A stretch of DNA of 64,000 nucleotides from Verpa conica (taxonomy: Eukaryota > Ascomycota > Pezizomycetes > Pezizales > Morchellaceae): the NCBI GenBank assembly GCA_033030425.1, contig JAUFSD010000018.1, forward strand, positions 1,240,001 through 1,304,000, read 5' to 3'. The position numbers and the translations under genes were made by a program. The notes under the pieces are model-generated. The model saw only the letters and a list, made by a program, of their open reading frames with translations, was not told the DNA's origin and ran no database searches. This document shows, piece by piece, positions 37,078 to 49,209 of the stretch; the first letter of the stretch is position 1, and each line of letters opens with the position of its first letter.

Positions 37078-37485
37078 GATCGATCGGTTGTGAATAGTGA
37101 ATGTAGAGTATGACACCGGTCAGGATGCGTACAGTACCAAAAAGAGGGGTGGGATCAGTACGGTGCTCCCCCCAATACGTTAGTGATATGGGAGAAATAC
37201 AGTAATATACCTCAATTACTGATTTAATTCGATATTTGCGACTAAATCCCGTAGTGCTATGGCAGTAAATTCACCCCGTTTTTTCATACTGTAGTTACCC
37301 CACTCCTACAACCCTAACCCTTCCCACTCTATAAGAATACCTTAACGAATTTCTCAAAATGCACAAGAATATTCCTTATAGGAATTATTCTTATTTTACC
37401 ATACACTAATCAATGGGACCAGGAACTAATATTCTTATAGTGTGTTTATTCTTACTCGTAGTATCCTTGTAGCGAACTTCTCCTG

Positions 37486-39388
37486 TATATCTATGCGTAG
37501 AATTGGTTTTGTCTTAGATATATGTATTGATATTATATAATGAGCCTATAATGTACTCTCTAGACTGTTCATGAATCTTCGAACTAGTAATAGTTTCTAG
37601 TTAAGTAGTATTTGTGCCGCCAAGCTATGCATCCTCGGGTAACTGAGTTATATATATAGATCACTTTTCTTATAGAACTTAACCGCTATCATTTCTCGGA
37701 CCACAAACTGGACTGCACCTAATATTTAGTGAATCTACATGCCCATAATTCTTTCGCTAATCTTTATTTTGACTCAATTAGCAGTTCAATCTAATTAGGA
37801 GGAAAGCCCGTTGCTATCCTCTTAGGTGTACATCAAGCCACAATGAAATTCACACATCTCCAGAACCATTTCTGACAAAACAGCTTCCAGAATACGAACC
37901 TCATAGTGGGTTAGGAGAAAATAAAATTTTCTTTCAGCGTCTAGTTAGCGCTTAGGAAGCAAAGGCATTACCGCTGGCTCAAATTCGTACTTTGGTAGAT
38001 ACAATTACCAAGTAACCGCTAGGCGTCTATGTAATGAGCCTGGGTGCCATGAGGCGTACGTGTGGCACATGGTGGTGCTTAGTCAGGGTGGGGGCATTTA
38101 AGCCCCCCAAGGATGATCTAATGATCATCTCTCTAGAATAAAAATCAGTCCCTTAGTGACCGACATTGCTTCATCGAGTCTTTGTGACCCTGAGGCATTA
38201 TACTGGGGGTAAGTAAACGTAATAAGAGGTTCAGGTCGGCACCCTTGCTAGTATTATCAAGGGGTCGGTTAATAGCTACTTACTTAGTTACATCTTAGAG
38301 GCCAGGGATAGGGGGCCAGCCACGCGGCTTGGGGTTGGTTCGGCATTGACTGGCATTGAGACTGATTGTTGGTAGTTGTAGGGCCATAGCCAGCAGCCGG
38401 GGTGCCTAGGGCTACAAGGCATAGGTGTGTATAGTGCAAAGTAGATGATGGAAAGTCATCGGATTAGTGTATATTGGGGTTACCGGGTATAGATGCCTAC
38501 TGTAAAAGGCATCACCCTGTCTAGTAGTTCAGGGCCTTGGTAGCATACTGCCTAATGAAAAGGTTATGGAGTAGAGAAAGAGTATATGAATACCTTAGCA
38601 GACTAGGAGAGTCTACAGAGAAGCGCTTCCATACCCTATATATATATATATCGTCTATAAACCTATTGACGATACCCTAAGACCTAAATGAAACCCTAAA
38701 CCACGCCCTCATAGGCTTACTCAATATGTAGCCGTCACCATAGCGATACCAGCTATGATACCCACGCTATACCTAATTAGGTAGCCATATCCCAACACCT
38801 AATGTCATCGATGTACCGAGTGATACATCATGACTAGCAACCACTGTCCTTGACTTGAAAACCTCCACCCCTGGCACCACATTCTTCTTTTTAATTATTT
38901 CATTCACTGACGTTTGTCACAATACCCCCGAAGTACCACTGAGAATAGCGACAGGAACGATTCAATTGTCCAGCATACATCTTGGTTAAGCGGCAGCGTT
39001 TGGGAGTAAAAAATATTCATAATTTTATGCTCGATCTTAGGTCTTAGTACATATACTAAAAGCGAACAGGATAGTTTTCTTTCACCTCCACCACTGGCTA
39101 TAGCACGAAAATCTCAAAGTATAGGAAACCCCCTCGCTAGGATCAATTCAACTTCAAGAAATAGTAGATAGTACAAACGAACGGTTTAAGTCTCATACAG
39201 TTTTTCGAATCGCATCTCGCGAACAAAATGAAACAAAAAGAGTGAAAACTACTCAGAGTATCTGCCGCCCCTGAGAAAAAAGGCCCCTGCTGTCGCCCTT
39301 AAAGACCCACTTTGGTCTGAACACAAAAGAGATATCCTCCTGCCACCAGCCAGTACGATTTGCCAACTCGCGGATAGACATCGCCGTA
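37486..39388. other. Intergenic
   Basis: AT-rich, with no coding motif or RNA recognised. Confidence 0.5.
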
Positions 39389-39697
39389 TCACTTCCCACA
39401 CCACCAGCCTGGGAAACATCTCCCCCATGGCCCGCAGCATTCATCTGGTCCACAGCATCCAGCTGTACAACACTGGTACTGGCGTGGGAGGGATGGGCAG
39501 CATGCACCATTTTCTGAGCAATATCCGTAGCTTGCAGGACACGTGGGTAATAGTGAACCCCCTAGCCCTTCTGTACCGCCAGTTTTTTCGGCTGGGAGGG
39601 GAGGAATCGGATCGGTGCCTTCTGGGATTTCCACTGCAGCGGCAGAAACGAGAGCCAGGAGAACGAAGAGGACAAGAAAGGTAAATAGGAGCTTCAT
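39389..39697 (-). CDS. Small secreted cysteine-rich protein
   Basis: An intronless 102-aa protein. The first 21 residues form a clear signal peptide (MKLLFTFLVLFVLLALVSAA). A short Pro/Gly-rich linker follows, then 12 cysteines packed in the last 50 residues, with five CC pairs. This pattern suggests a disulfide-rich knot, which fungi use for secreted effectors, adhesins and antimicrobial proteins. A TATA-like CTATAAAG lies about 115 bp upstream on the minus strand. No database family is recognised; function unknown. Confidence 0.8.
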   Translation of the reverse strand: MKLLFTFLVLFVLLALVSAAAVEIPEGTDPIPPLPAEKTGGTEGLGGSLLPTCPASYGYCSENGACCPSLPRQYQCCTAGCCGPDECCGPWGRCFPGWWCGK

Positions 39698-42600
39698 TAT
39701 AGTGACTTTGGGTTGCTTGCTTGTTTTTGAGTTTGGTAGATTTAGGTGCGCGGAGCTGATGATGGTATGAGTTTTTATGAGCCTGGTAAGTGAGTTAGAA
39801 GAGGGTCTTTATAGTTCCGGGACTCGACTCAGGGCATCATGAGATTCGCCTACCGCGGGGTCTCATTCGCAGTCTCAGAGCCCCGCCTACACGATTACAT
39901 TGGTGAAGCTATTTCAAGCATCAAGACCTATATTTACAGCCATAAAATCAGATTCAAACAAAAATCATTGATATGCCAAGCATCGTGATGGAAGGAACGT
40001 TTTTTATAGAATTCAGCCGTTCCCACTTATGAAACAGACCACGCATGCTATAAAAGATAGGTAAAATATTATGAGAGTCGCACCGAACATACACTTTCCA
40101 ACCTCTTAGATGAAGGATAGATTTTGCATAGCCTCCTTTTCTTCACTTCTGTCTGTGTTGAGTGCAAGTCAACATGTAGGTTGATATTTAGACCCACGCT
40201 ATATCATACAATTACGTGTAGAAATGTAATATAGCTATATAACAAGACTTAAGACAGCGCTGGGCGCCCACCCGCACAAGAGCTATCGTCACTAAATAAT
40301 GTATCATATACCCTGGGGAGATATTCTAATAAGAAATATCTTCACACCTAACCTCCTACAAAGTCACCCTCAGCAATTGTATAAAATATTATATGAAGTT
40401 AATTATTTCCCCTTATACAGGCCATCTACTTTACCTAACTTGTCTTAGAGGATTAGCAATAGCATTACCCCTATAACGGGGGACAAAAGGAACGTGCGCT
40501 CTGCTATATTTATCTAGAAGAAAGACTGCCGTTCCCCTCTTTAAGGCACTAATCGTGCTTGTTTGAGATTGGAGGCGGTTTCTGAGCACGTTCCCCTCAC
40601 ACCACCCAAGAAATACTAGCCATAAACGGGCAGAATTATGCATAACAACTAGGTATATGCAAACCCCGCCTTTAAGTCGTCGATAAGCGACAATCAGCTA
40701 GCAGTTACCAAGCTGTCAGTTATTCAAGGTGCTATATATAATCTAGTTGGGGCCTTTGAATCTAGACATAGTATGTAAATCGCTTACCCTTAACATAGGT
40801 GCATCTATCGTTTACTTGTTCATTTTCATAATCTACAGTTGTAAACAGGCATGAATCAAAGAGCCCAACTTGCTCCTTTGTCTCAGATTTTGAATGTGTA
40901 TTTTCCTACATCGCAACCTGGCGTGGGCCGGGGTCGCTTTTTCTTTTTTTTATATCAAGTGATTTTATTGTTTCTGGGTACAAAATCTAATATACAGTAC
41001 AAAACTATGACCTAGTGGTCAGAGTCGCCTCTCCCCCCTAGACCTACTTTCTCTTTGCATTTATGTGTACGGTTTGACTTCATATTGTTATCGTGAGAGT
41101 TCAGCCCGAGAGCCACCGCATAAACTGGCGAGACTCATAATGACGCCAAGACGTCCAAACAAAGTGTGGATGATCTTACTGTAAATGGTTTGGCAGAACT
41201 GTCTTTGCCACTCGTTAACCAAGGAAGAGACTTCGCTTCTCTTTGCTCACTTAAGGGTAAAAACTACGCCACTTCTTATTTCGACCTCTTAGTGCCATTA
41301 TGAGTCTCCCTAGTTTATGCGATAATTTAGAGTTTCCCCGCATCATGGGGCAGTGCTGTTGAGTGCAGGAAGTAACGAGAGGGTTCGATAGGGTGTTCTA
41401 TTGTAGGTGCAGTTTGGCCAAGGCCTTGCAGAAAATCTTTTTGCCAAGATATTGCTCGCCGTCCTTATCATAGAACACATGACGTAGGTGCGTCTAATCA
41501 GAGGAAGGTACCCCCTACGTGGCTTAAGTACCAGAATGCCAATATCTAAAAATAATACAAGTAATAATATAGTAATTAGTGCCCTTACTTTACAAATAAA
41601 TGTAGGCTGCAAGTGTCGCTAGAAGGCTCAGGCAATGGGAAATGTTAGCCATAAAGCTCTATGTAGCGGGCTCTGTTGAACAGCTTCCTATATTTTGGGG
41701 ATACTCCAGCCGTATGTTCAGATATGCACTGTAATCCTTGCACAAAAAGCTGAACAAATAAATGTGGAGCTAGTTTAACCTTCCTTTTTCTATTACAGGG
41801 ACGTGCTTTTGGAAAAATAATTATATTGATGACTACCAATGGGGGTCTCCTCACATTACACCTTTATCTCACCTTATTTGATCGGCGACCTTTTTGGTCA
41901 TGGCAGTACCTGATGTAGACAACATAGACGTACATATAGCTGCTTCTGTTAGTATCACGCATCTAGGTAGCTCCCTTCGTCTAACCTTCAGGAAAAAAAA
42001 TACTAGTTCTCCGGTATTTATTCTCACTCCTTGTCATGGTGCCTTCATAGTGCGCTTCATACTTGTGTTTTGGGGGCCTGAATACTAGTAGATGGACTCT
42101 TGTCGTGGCCACCATCTGTCAGAAAGCTCAAATTATTCATGTTATAAAGTAAGAAGTAATTTTTTAAGCCCAATTGATGTAGAATATAACTACCATTTAA
42201 CCATTTATAAGGATTTCATGGTCTCCGGCACAGGCCTTAGTAGGATATAGTAAGCCTCTAAACACCCTAGAAGCTCATCTTTCTCGCTAGCCTTAGCTTT
42301 TTCTATTTATCCACATTTTCCTAGGTTAGGGAGAAGGAGGATTTCCCGGATGTGAGACAGTGTATTATAGCGAGTAACCCCTGGTGGAAGTTCAGTATTT
42401 CTAGCCTTTAGGAGGTACAAAAGCTTTTATCAAGATTAGGGACTTTCACGTTGGTGTGGGGTCTCTAGTTTTTGTTGGAATGAGTGATACTCTGTGAAAG
42501 TTAAGTGTGGCGAATACAGGGTGTGGCAACACCGGAGGAATAGAATCCCGGATGGTCCGGCAGGGTAACCAGACGGAGGAATAGTATAACCGACGGAAGG

Positions 42601-42751
42601 AAATTCTACCCAAGCATCGGGAGAATGGTATGGTAACAGATGGGCTTTTACTTTGTATTTGTCAAGAACACCCATTTCCTAGTCTGCCTTGTCTATCTTC
42701 CTGTTTCATATATCGTTTCATAGCTCGTAGGATTCCTGTTATCATTGGTCA
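39698..42751. other. Intergenic
   Basis: Promoter of the small secreted protein on the left, then AT-rich sequence with short motif-less open frames. I found no RNA or element. Confidence 0.5.
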
Positions 42752-43019
42752 TGTAAGAAGTACGCCTCGCAGGACGAGACGTCTATAGTTTCATGTAGAA
42801 GGAGGTCGCTCCTTCAGTTTCATATTGTCTCATTGTTGATCTCAGCATCCCTCCAGAAAGGGTATAAAAGGGACGCATCTCTGTTAGTTAGTTAGTTCTT
42901 CACGCAACAACTTGCATTCAATACCTTACCTATCTTGTCCCTGAGTTCCTAGTCTCTCGATACTAGTCTTGCCTCGTGATTATCGCCTGCTGTTCCCCAA
43001 TAGGTGTTCGGTTTTTACA
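42752..43019 (+). mobile_element. LTR-like block, possible solo LTR
   Basis: Begins TGTAAGAAGTACGCC and ends TTCGGTTTTTACA, giving TG...CA termini with inverted TGTAA/TTACA. A TATA-like GGTATAAAAGGG lies in the middle, followed by TTCTTCACGCAAC and CATTCAATAC, matching the layout of the block at 35429-35692. There is no matching second LTR or internal coding region nearby, and the flanking pentamers differ. It is either a recombined solo LTR or a fragment. Confidence 0.5.
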
Positions 43020-44919
43020 GTATTTGGAATATGGGATGTTTTTTATGTTAGTATATTTGTAACTATATAAGCAGGCTTTCCCTGCGTCTTTCTTTAGGTA
43101 TCAATCAAGTTTGTTCTTTAGTTATATCTATCTTTAGTATACACTGAGTCTATTGTTTTTTAGTTTTGGCACCTTGTGTAAGCCAAGGCTGTAACGGGGG
43201 TACTCCCAAGGGAGTACTGCCGTACCAAAAAAAACCAACAACCTCTCTTTCTGACGAGAAGCTTCAGCAGCAAGGCTTAGAATCGCTCGTCAACACGGAA
43301 GGTCAACAGTCCCTAGGCAAGACAGGAATAAGGATTTAATGGGTCGATAACTAAAGACTTTAAAAGGCTCTGCTTCCCAGGGGAAGACAAACGTCTTTAG
43401 CGAAGAGTATGAGGGTCTCTGAACAACGGTTGTTCGTTGACTAGCAAGAATTGTTGTCCTGGGGGAAGAACGGGTTTAAGCTATGAATTTGATTGCGAGC
43501 AGGCTGCCAAGAAGCGGGGAACAATTCCTCCGTACTTGGAAATCAACTGAGTCTAGAGCGCCCCTAAGAACTAGCGGGGTCAATAGACTAGCGACTAAAA
43601 AGCGTTGATTACTAAAAGCTCTGTAACTTTTGCTATAATGGTCCGATTTCAAATCCGATTGCACCTATGGATTTGCAGCACTGTCTCCCATATACTCTCC
43701 ATGTTTGGTTCAGTTGGACAAATTTTCCTGACGGTTTTGGGGTTATTTTTGGGGTCCAAAACTTGTCTTTTTGTTAGGGAATCTGCAACTCAGGGGGGCC
43801 CCCTCTGCAAACGGCGGGTGGCACAGTGGGGCGCCTCGCGGGTGTTAGAAAACACAGAGTCCCTTAGGCAGGGTAACCCACTGGTGATTCCTGCCGTTGC
43901 TTAGATTCCCTTCCCACGTTCCTAGTCCAACCTAGGGACGTGGCGGAGAGGTAATCTTGATCCATAAGGACCTTAGGGCGAAGCACACGGCATAGCCCCA
44001 TATGGTTCGATTTGTGACGCCGCCAGGTTAATTAATTACTATTTTTGCTGGCAGCCCTAACTACTAAGCATAGCTTTGCTCTCGTCTCACGGCTCTCGGC
44101 CTCCCATAAGGTTGGCCATCAGCGAAGCCGTTGTTATTCCTCCTAGAGGAACAGGAGCTTAACTCTGTTCATGGAGGCAACTGCTTCAGTCTCATTGCAC
44201 TAGTATCTCCCGTAGCTATAAGCTACAGACGCATTACTCTGGTCTCTGTCGCATACCGACGACGGTGAGCTTCGCTCCGTCCTAGGAGCTCGCCAGCTCG
44301 CTTAGGGATTGGGCTATCATAGTAATGACTTTCTTTAGTATCTATTGACCGGAATGGGATAGCTAGTCCTATCTCTCAAGGGAGATCCTTAGGTGTCTCT
44401 ATATGGAGAGGTACTTGAAACTAGTCATGACGATGGTTAGATCGTCACAGTGTCACTCATTCCAACAATAGCTAACTTTAGTTGGGTATAGATATTTCCT
44501 TATGTAAAATAATATATAAAAATTCAAGGTACTAGTTTCCCTAGCTATCCCATAGGCTATTGGGAATTCTTGGTTATAGCGTTTAGTTTTTAAACTATAA
44601 GTGTGGCTGTTTAGACGCATTTGTGGGTGGATAGGGTGGCGCATATTTTATTCGATCCTATTGGAGTCGCGTTCCCGTAGCTGGGGTGTGTGCTGTACTG
44701 TGCCTAAACCCCGCACCCTGTAGAGCTCCTTACTTCCACACTATCATCGGTTTTTATAATAGATCTCCCTATATCTATATAGTAAGTATACTAAACTGTC
44801 GAGTTATTTTAACAAATATTTGGGTAAGTCCATCTTAGGACTAGCTGACTTGTATCTAATAGCTACATACCCTGCTAGATAAACGATTCTGATAAATCCT
44901 TACACTCCCGATAAATATC
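43020..44919. other. Intergenic, possible retroelement debris
   Basis: A second TGTAACGGGGGTACTCCC start-like sequence lies near 43191, with a GTACTCCCAAGGGAGTAC palindrome. A GC-richer patch with many short inverted repeats follows to about 44300. No gene or RNA is recognised. The composition differs from the AT-rich flanks, hinting at old insertion remains. Confidence 0.4.
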
Positions 44920-46671
44920 ATGGATATAACTTTCGGAGTTATCCCGACGATTGTCCTGGCATCTCAGAGTTACCGCCTAGGGCAAAATCTTGCAACGGAG
45001 TATAAAACTTTCAACGATGATCTGCGAAGGGTGTTGACGGACATCGCCACTACTATTGCGATATTTAAACATACTATTGATCAACTAGTGGGAGAGATAG
45101 CAGGAGATACACCAGAACTCACATTTGAGTATTTAGGGAGTGGAAAGTGGGACAAAGACGACTTAAACGCTCAGCTCGAGAGTATCCTGGGTAGTTATTT
45201 TGACCCGCTGAAAGACTCTATGTGTAGAACCCACGAGACGATCCAAAAAATAGGCAATCTTTTGCTACTTATGACTGGTACTGCTATCAGTCCGCCGGGG
45301 AAGAAAAATAAGCTCTCATTCCTGCGTTGGCCAAACAGTGTTGTAAGCGCTCTGACATTAATTTTTGTTTTGTACCAGTGTATTGCCAACTGGCTAACAA
45401 TATTATAGGCCCCTGTAACACCTCCTACTATAGAGGTTAACCCTTTACGATCCGAATTCAAGACCACCCAGATCCAGTCGACCCGCAAAAAGCTACTGAG
45501 TGTCGCAAATAGTCACCTACCCGGTCTTAGAGGCCTTCTTGACGAACTGAGGACACATAAAGATAACTCTAGAGCTACTCTTAAGCACGCTCTACGGAAG
45601 GTGTCGCGCTCGACTGCTGGTAACTCCACTGAGATTAGCCGGATACCCCCACGTAGGAACAGTGACAACCAAAACTGTGATATTACCCGAACATGCTTCA
45701 GGTCAAGGAAAGTACAAGCAGTATCTCAAAATCTCTACCGGATGATCTCACAAGCCCTCGGTTGCGAATGTCACTCAACATATTTATGTTTGGATAGACA
45801 GGTCAACAATACACCTACTAAAAATTCGAAAGGCAAATTAAAGCAGCAACCACCCCAAACGGTAGAACCGGAGCCTCACTTTTCTTTCCGAATGACGGTC
45901 AAGTCGGGTGACGGTAACAAAAATCGTTTTTCGACTATCACGCCACCGCTTCGCCTTGTTTTCATAGGCCACAGCTTTCAAGACACTGATTTCAGCCCCA
46001 CAAATAGTGCAATCGAACGGAGAATATGCGAAGAACTCTCATGCTCCAACAAAGCATATGAAAAAAAAATTCGTGACAGTACTGGGTTTGGCAACTCCGG
46101 TTTCTTGTTACGGCGGGTGACCTTTTCGGATGGAGCTACCAAGACTTCCGATAGCGTGCAAGTGCTTTCGCTCGGAAATCTAATTGCATCCCGGCACCCG
46201 AATCTATATCATCTCGACCGCTTTTTGATTGCCATCAACCTTGCCTACTCTCTCGTCAATTTCTATTCCTCTCCGTGGGTGAGAGATTGGTCACTCGAAA
46301 CGATTCACTATTTCGAGAAGCAAGAGACTACTGGCACTATTGGCCTTTGGACACCACACTTATCTCTCATTTGTGGTGACACTGAACGCAGAGTCGGGGA
46401 TGAGAACAAGGAAGTTTACCTATTAGGTCATATTTTGCTTCAGCTCGGAGGTAATAGGAAATTTGGAATTCCTCAAGGGGAGGGTAGGGAACTTGCACTA
46501 GAGAGCGCCTTCGAAGGTCTTAGCCGGGAGATGGGGCCTGGGTATGTAAGATTTGTTAGGAACTGTCTAACTTCATGGAGTGATAGGAGTATGGACCTCA
46601 TGAAGGATGACAACTTGAATGCGTTTGTTTCCCAAATCAGTGTACTTGAGAAGAGGACACAGTGTTGGTAA
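44920..46671 (+). CDS. DUF7580-like fungal protein
   Basis: Exons 44920-45342 and 45409-46671 (66-nt intron, GTAAGC donor, TTATAG acceptor) join in frame to 561 aa. The N terminus starts with a hydrophobic ITFGVIPTIVLASQSY segment, then a helical region resembling the N-terminal part of fungal DUF7580 proteins. The centre contains GCECHSTYLCLD (Cys260, Cys262, His263, Cys268), a recurring C.CH...LCL signature of that family. The C-terminal half has HLSLICGDTE and YLLGHILLQLG, matching its late conserved block. DUF7580 proteins are expanded in ascomycetes and are suspected to belong to incompatibility/NLR-type networks; that role is inference. Confidence 0.75.
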
Positions 46672-47491
46672 TCTGTTTTGTCGGGTCTAGTAATATGTGG
46701 TAACCGGCTATATAGGCCATACAATAAGTTAAGGCCCAAGGCTGGGGACCACTAGTAGTAGGAATCACTTTTATTTAACTCATTAAGTAATACATGTAGC
46801 CTTCTGGTCATTGTTCCGTCGGAGGGGATTTATTATTATCCCTCCATAAATTCCTTTCAGTACTTTGACAGTGTATTTATGAAATATGAAAATTTGCTAC
46901 CAGCCGCTTGTACGCGTCAAATATGCCAAATGAATTTTCCTGCCGGTGGTAAAATAATGGACCAACATGCTGGAATACAGTATAAAACCGGACCACCTGT
47001 CTGGAATACTATGGTGGGCTAACACAAATATTTCACACATAATTAAATCTCCTCGTAACCCTAATCTAGCCTTATCTTTCCCTTTAGAGATAGTATCTAA
47101 GGATCAAAGTAATTATTTCAGAGATATAAGCTTTAATTAAATGGTGCTTCACCTTAATTGGTAAATTTGTGTCTCACTTAAAAGTAGTGAAGTATTTTAT
47201 TAGTAGACCATCATAGTATTCCAGACAGATGGTCCGGTTTTATACTGTATTCCAGTATCCTGATCTATATTTTTGCCACCAGTGGGGAATTGAATTTTGA
47301 CACATTTGCTCTTTCATACATACTCGTGCTTCCGCGCCAAGAAGCACCATTAATCTGTATTACAACCTGCGGACTGTCACGTGGCTTGCAGAACACCCAA
47401 TGGTTGGTTTACCACGTGCACAAGAAAATTCTGTGTTACGGCTGAGCTGTGCGCTACAACATCTCCTAGATTTTGCCTAGACACCTCCAGC
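46672..47491. other. Intergenic with MITE
   Basis: Apart from the MITE at 46916-47309 there is only the probable promoter of the gene starting at 47492. Confidence 0.5.
46916..47309. mobile_element. MITE with inverted arms of about 100 bp
   Basis: The left arm (about 46916-47024) and right arm (about 47202-47309) match as inverted repeats. The best-conserved part is TGGAATACAGTATAAAACCG followed by a GACC...TGTCTGGAATACTATG block. The outer 30 bp are more diverged, so termini and target duplication are not clear. No coding capacity. Confidence 0.75.
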
Positions 47492-49209
47492 ATGTCTACG
47501 GCGTCGGTCGGTATCGCCAGTGATCTCGTAAACCCCTGCCTTGCGCACCTGTCAAAGACCCCAAGAGTGAAGCGCAAGAAAGGCGGCTACCAGGATCGCC
47601 TTGACCATGTGTTTGGGCGGTTCAGGCTCTGGGCTGACGAGTTTCATGATTTCCCCGCATCGTCCAGTACCGACCATGCTATTGCTATAAACCCACTTGA
47701 TCAAGTTCTAGAGCATTCAAAATACTTAAAAGAGCCTACAATATTTCTCCTCTCAAGTTTTGCTAGCTGTCTTCTTATGAAACATTTCAAGACAAGTAAG
47801 GACTCTATTCCACACCGGGTTTCTACGAAACCACTCAATATATACACTCCTAAGATTTTACAGTCGGTGATAGCACCACACGCGCTTTAGTCGAAGATTC
47901 TCTGCAGAATGCCATTACAGTTTACCCCTTTATACCAGATTCGATTTTATGTAGTGATCGAGGAGAAAGGTCGGCTGTCGAGGAGTTCCATCATATCGTC
48001 GGTTCCTTGTTTGAATTGTCTTCACCTTTAAATGATATGTTGGAATACTTAAGATCAATTACAACAGAACCTAGCCTCCCCCCAATGACAGTGGCTTACC
48101 GGAACTATATCCATGATAAATTTCCAAATGCAGGAGCGCACCTTGCCCTCCGCTTCGCGGAGGGTAATATCGGGTGTAGTAAGAAATTAAGAGCTCAAGC
48201 TTGGCAGGAGCAAGACCTTGCCTCGAAAAAAACCCAACCTGCCTTAATCAAGGCAGAGCAAGGCCCTAGGTTATTTGAAGATCCACCCAGCCTTGATTAT
48301 CGCTACTTGTTAAACTAACCAGGTCGGTACAGTGCGCCTATTATCGCTCAGATAGATACCAATCAAAATGTAATCGCCTTATCCGAGATTGCGAGCTTCG
48401 CGCAACCAGAATCCTTCCACGACTCTGGACTCGGTAGTTCACGTCCTCCTGAACCTTCTAATATTTCCAGTTATGTGGAAAACATACCACCTCATGCATT
48501 GGTGGCTGGTGCCCCAAGCCCTACAACACTTTTGGCTCCACCACCATCGGTATCAGGCTTTTCAGAATCCACTATGTGCTCCATGGGTTCGGTCGTAGAG
48601 ATGAGATCTCCTATACCTGCAATGCCCAAAGATTCAAAGGCAAGGATTGGGTTCAATTGTAGTATCTGCAAACGTCATCTAGAACCTATGTCCAAGAACC
48701 GCCAGTGGAGGTAGGCCAACCTACCTGACTATTCCAGTATCACTAGATACTAAGACTCTGATAGGAAGCACGTCTTCTCTGATCTTCGGCCTTATATGTG
48801 CATTCGCGAGGACTGTGCCAGCACAGGAATATGCTTCCAAACAAGAAAGGAGTGGATAGCTCATCATAACTCACACAAGGCGCAGAATCCCACAGCTCAT
48901 AATATTAAAATTGTTACTGAGACATGCCCATTCTGCTTGAAGGAATTTCGATCCAACATGGGGAGATTCTATAGCCATGTGGGCCACCATATGGAAGATA
49001 TCAGGCTTTTCGCTTTGCCTGTTTTTTATCGAGACTCTGGAGAGCTAGATATGTTCGAAAATAGCTCTAAAACAAGTAGTTTAGGGGCGCGAGCAAAACT
49101 TCCCATCATCGTGGAAGACGCTTCCCCCCTAACACCTGACACAGATCTATTTTCGAAACAATTAGAAGCTTGCAATATTTCTGATAAGGATAGGCTCCTT
49201 AATGACTAG
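47492..49209 (+). CDS. C2H2-type fungal regulatory protein
   Basis: Exons 47492-47795, 47864-48269, 48333-48710 and 48765-49209 give 510 aa in one frame; introns are 68, 63 and 54 nt, the second with a weak GTTATT donor. The N-terminal FGRFRLWADEFH block and the later YIHDKFPNAGAHLALRF block are those of a large fungal family. In that family they precede an atypical zinc-finger array. Here the array reads CSICKRHLEP...WRKHVFSDLRPYMC...CPFC, then FYSHVGHHMEDIRLFALP. Such proteins often sit beside or fuse to NLR modules. A TAG at 49207-49209 ends this reading, but the same frame continues open into a hydrolase module, so it may be a nonsense change within a longer gene. Confidence 0.78.

Larger units (their letters stand above)
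34545..37485 (-). mobile_element. Decayed Tigger/pogo-like transposon with nested insertions
   Basis: Ends read CAGGAGAAGCTCGCTATAAG (left) and, inverted, CAGGAGAAGTTCGCTACAAG (right). TIRs are about 25 bp, flanked by TA at 34543-34544 and 37486-37487. Inside, the minus strand carries pieces of a transposase in the right order: N-terminal part 37077-36493, middle piece 35895-35693, C-terminal tail 35428-34993. The gaps are filled by a MITE pair (36085-36489) and an LTR-like block (35429-35692). Most of the catalytic core is missing. The 2941-bp span is thus an old element used as a landing site by later ones. Confidence 0.8.

Noticed and set aside
43185..43225. Second LTR start (TGTAACGGGGGTACTCCC)
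   Set aside because: No matching 3' end or partner found; kept only as possible debris.
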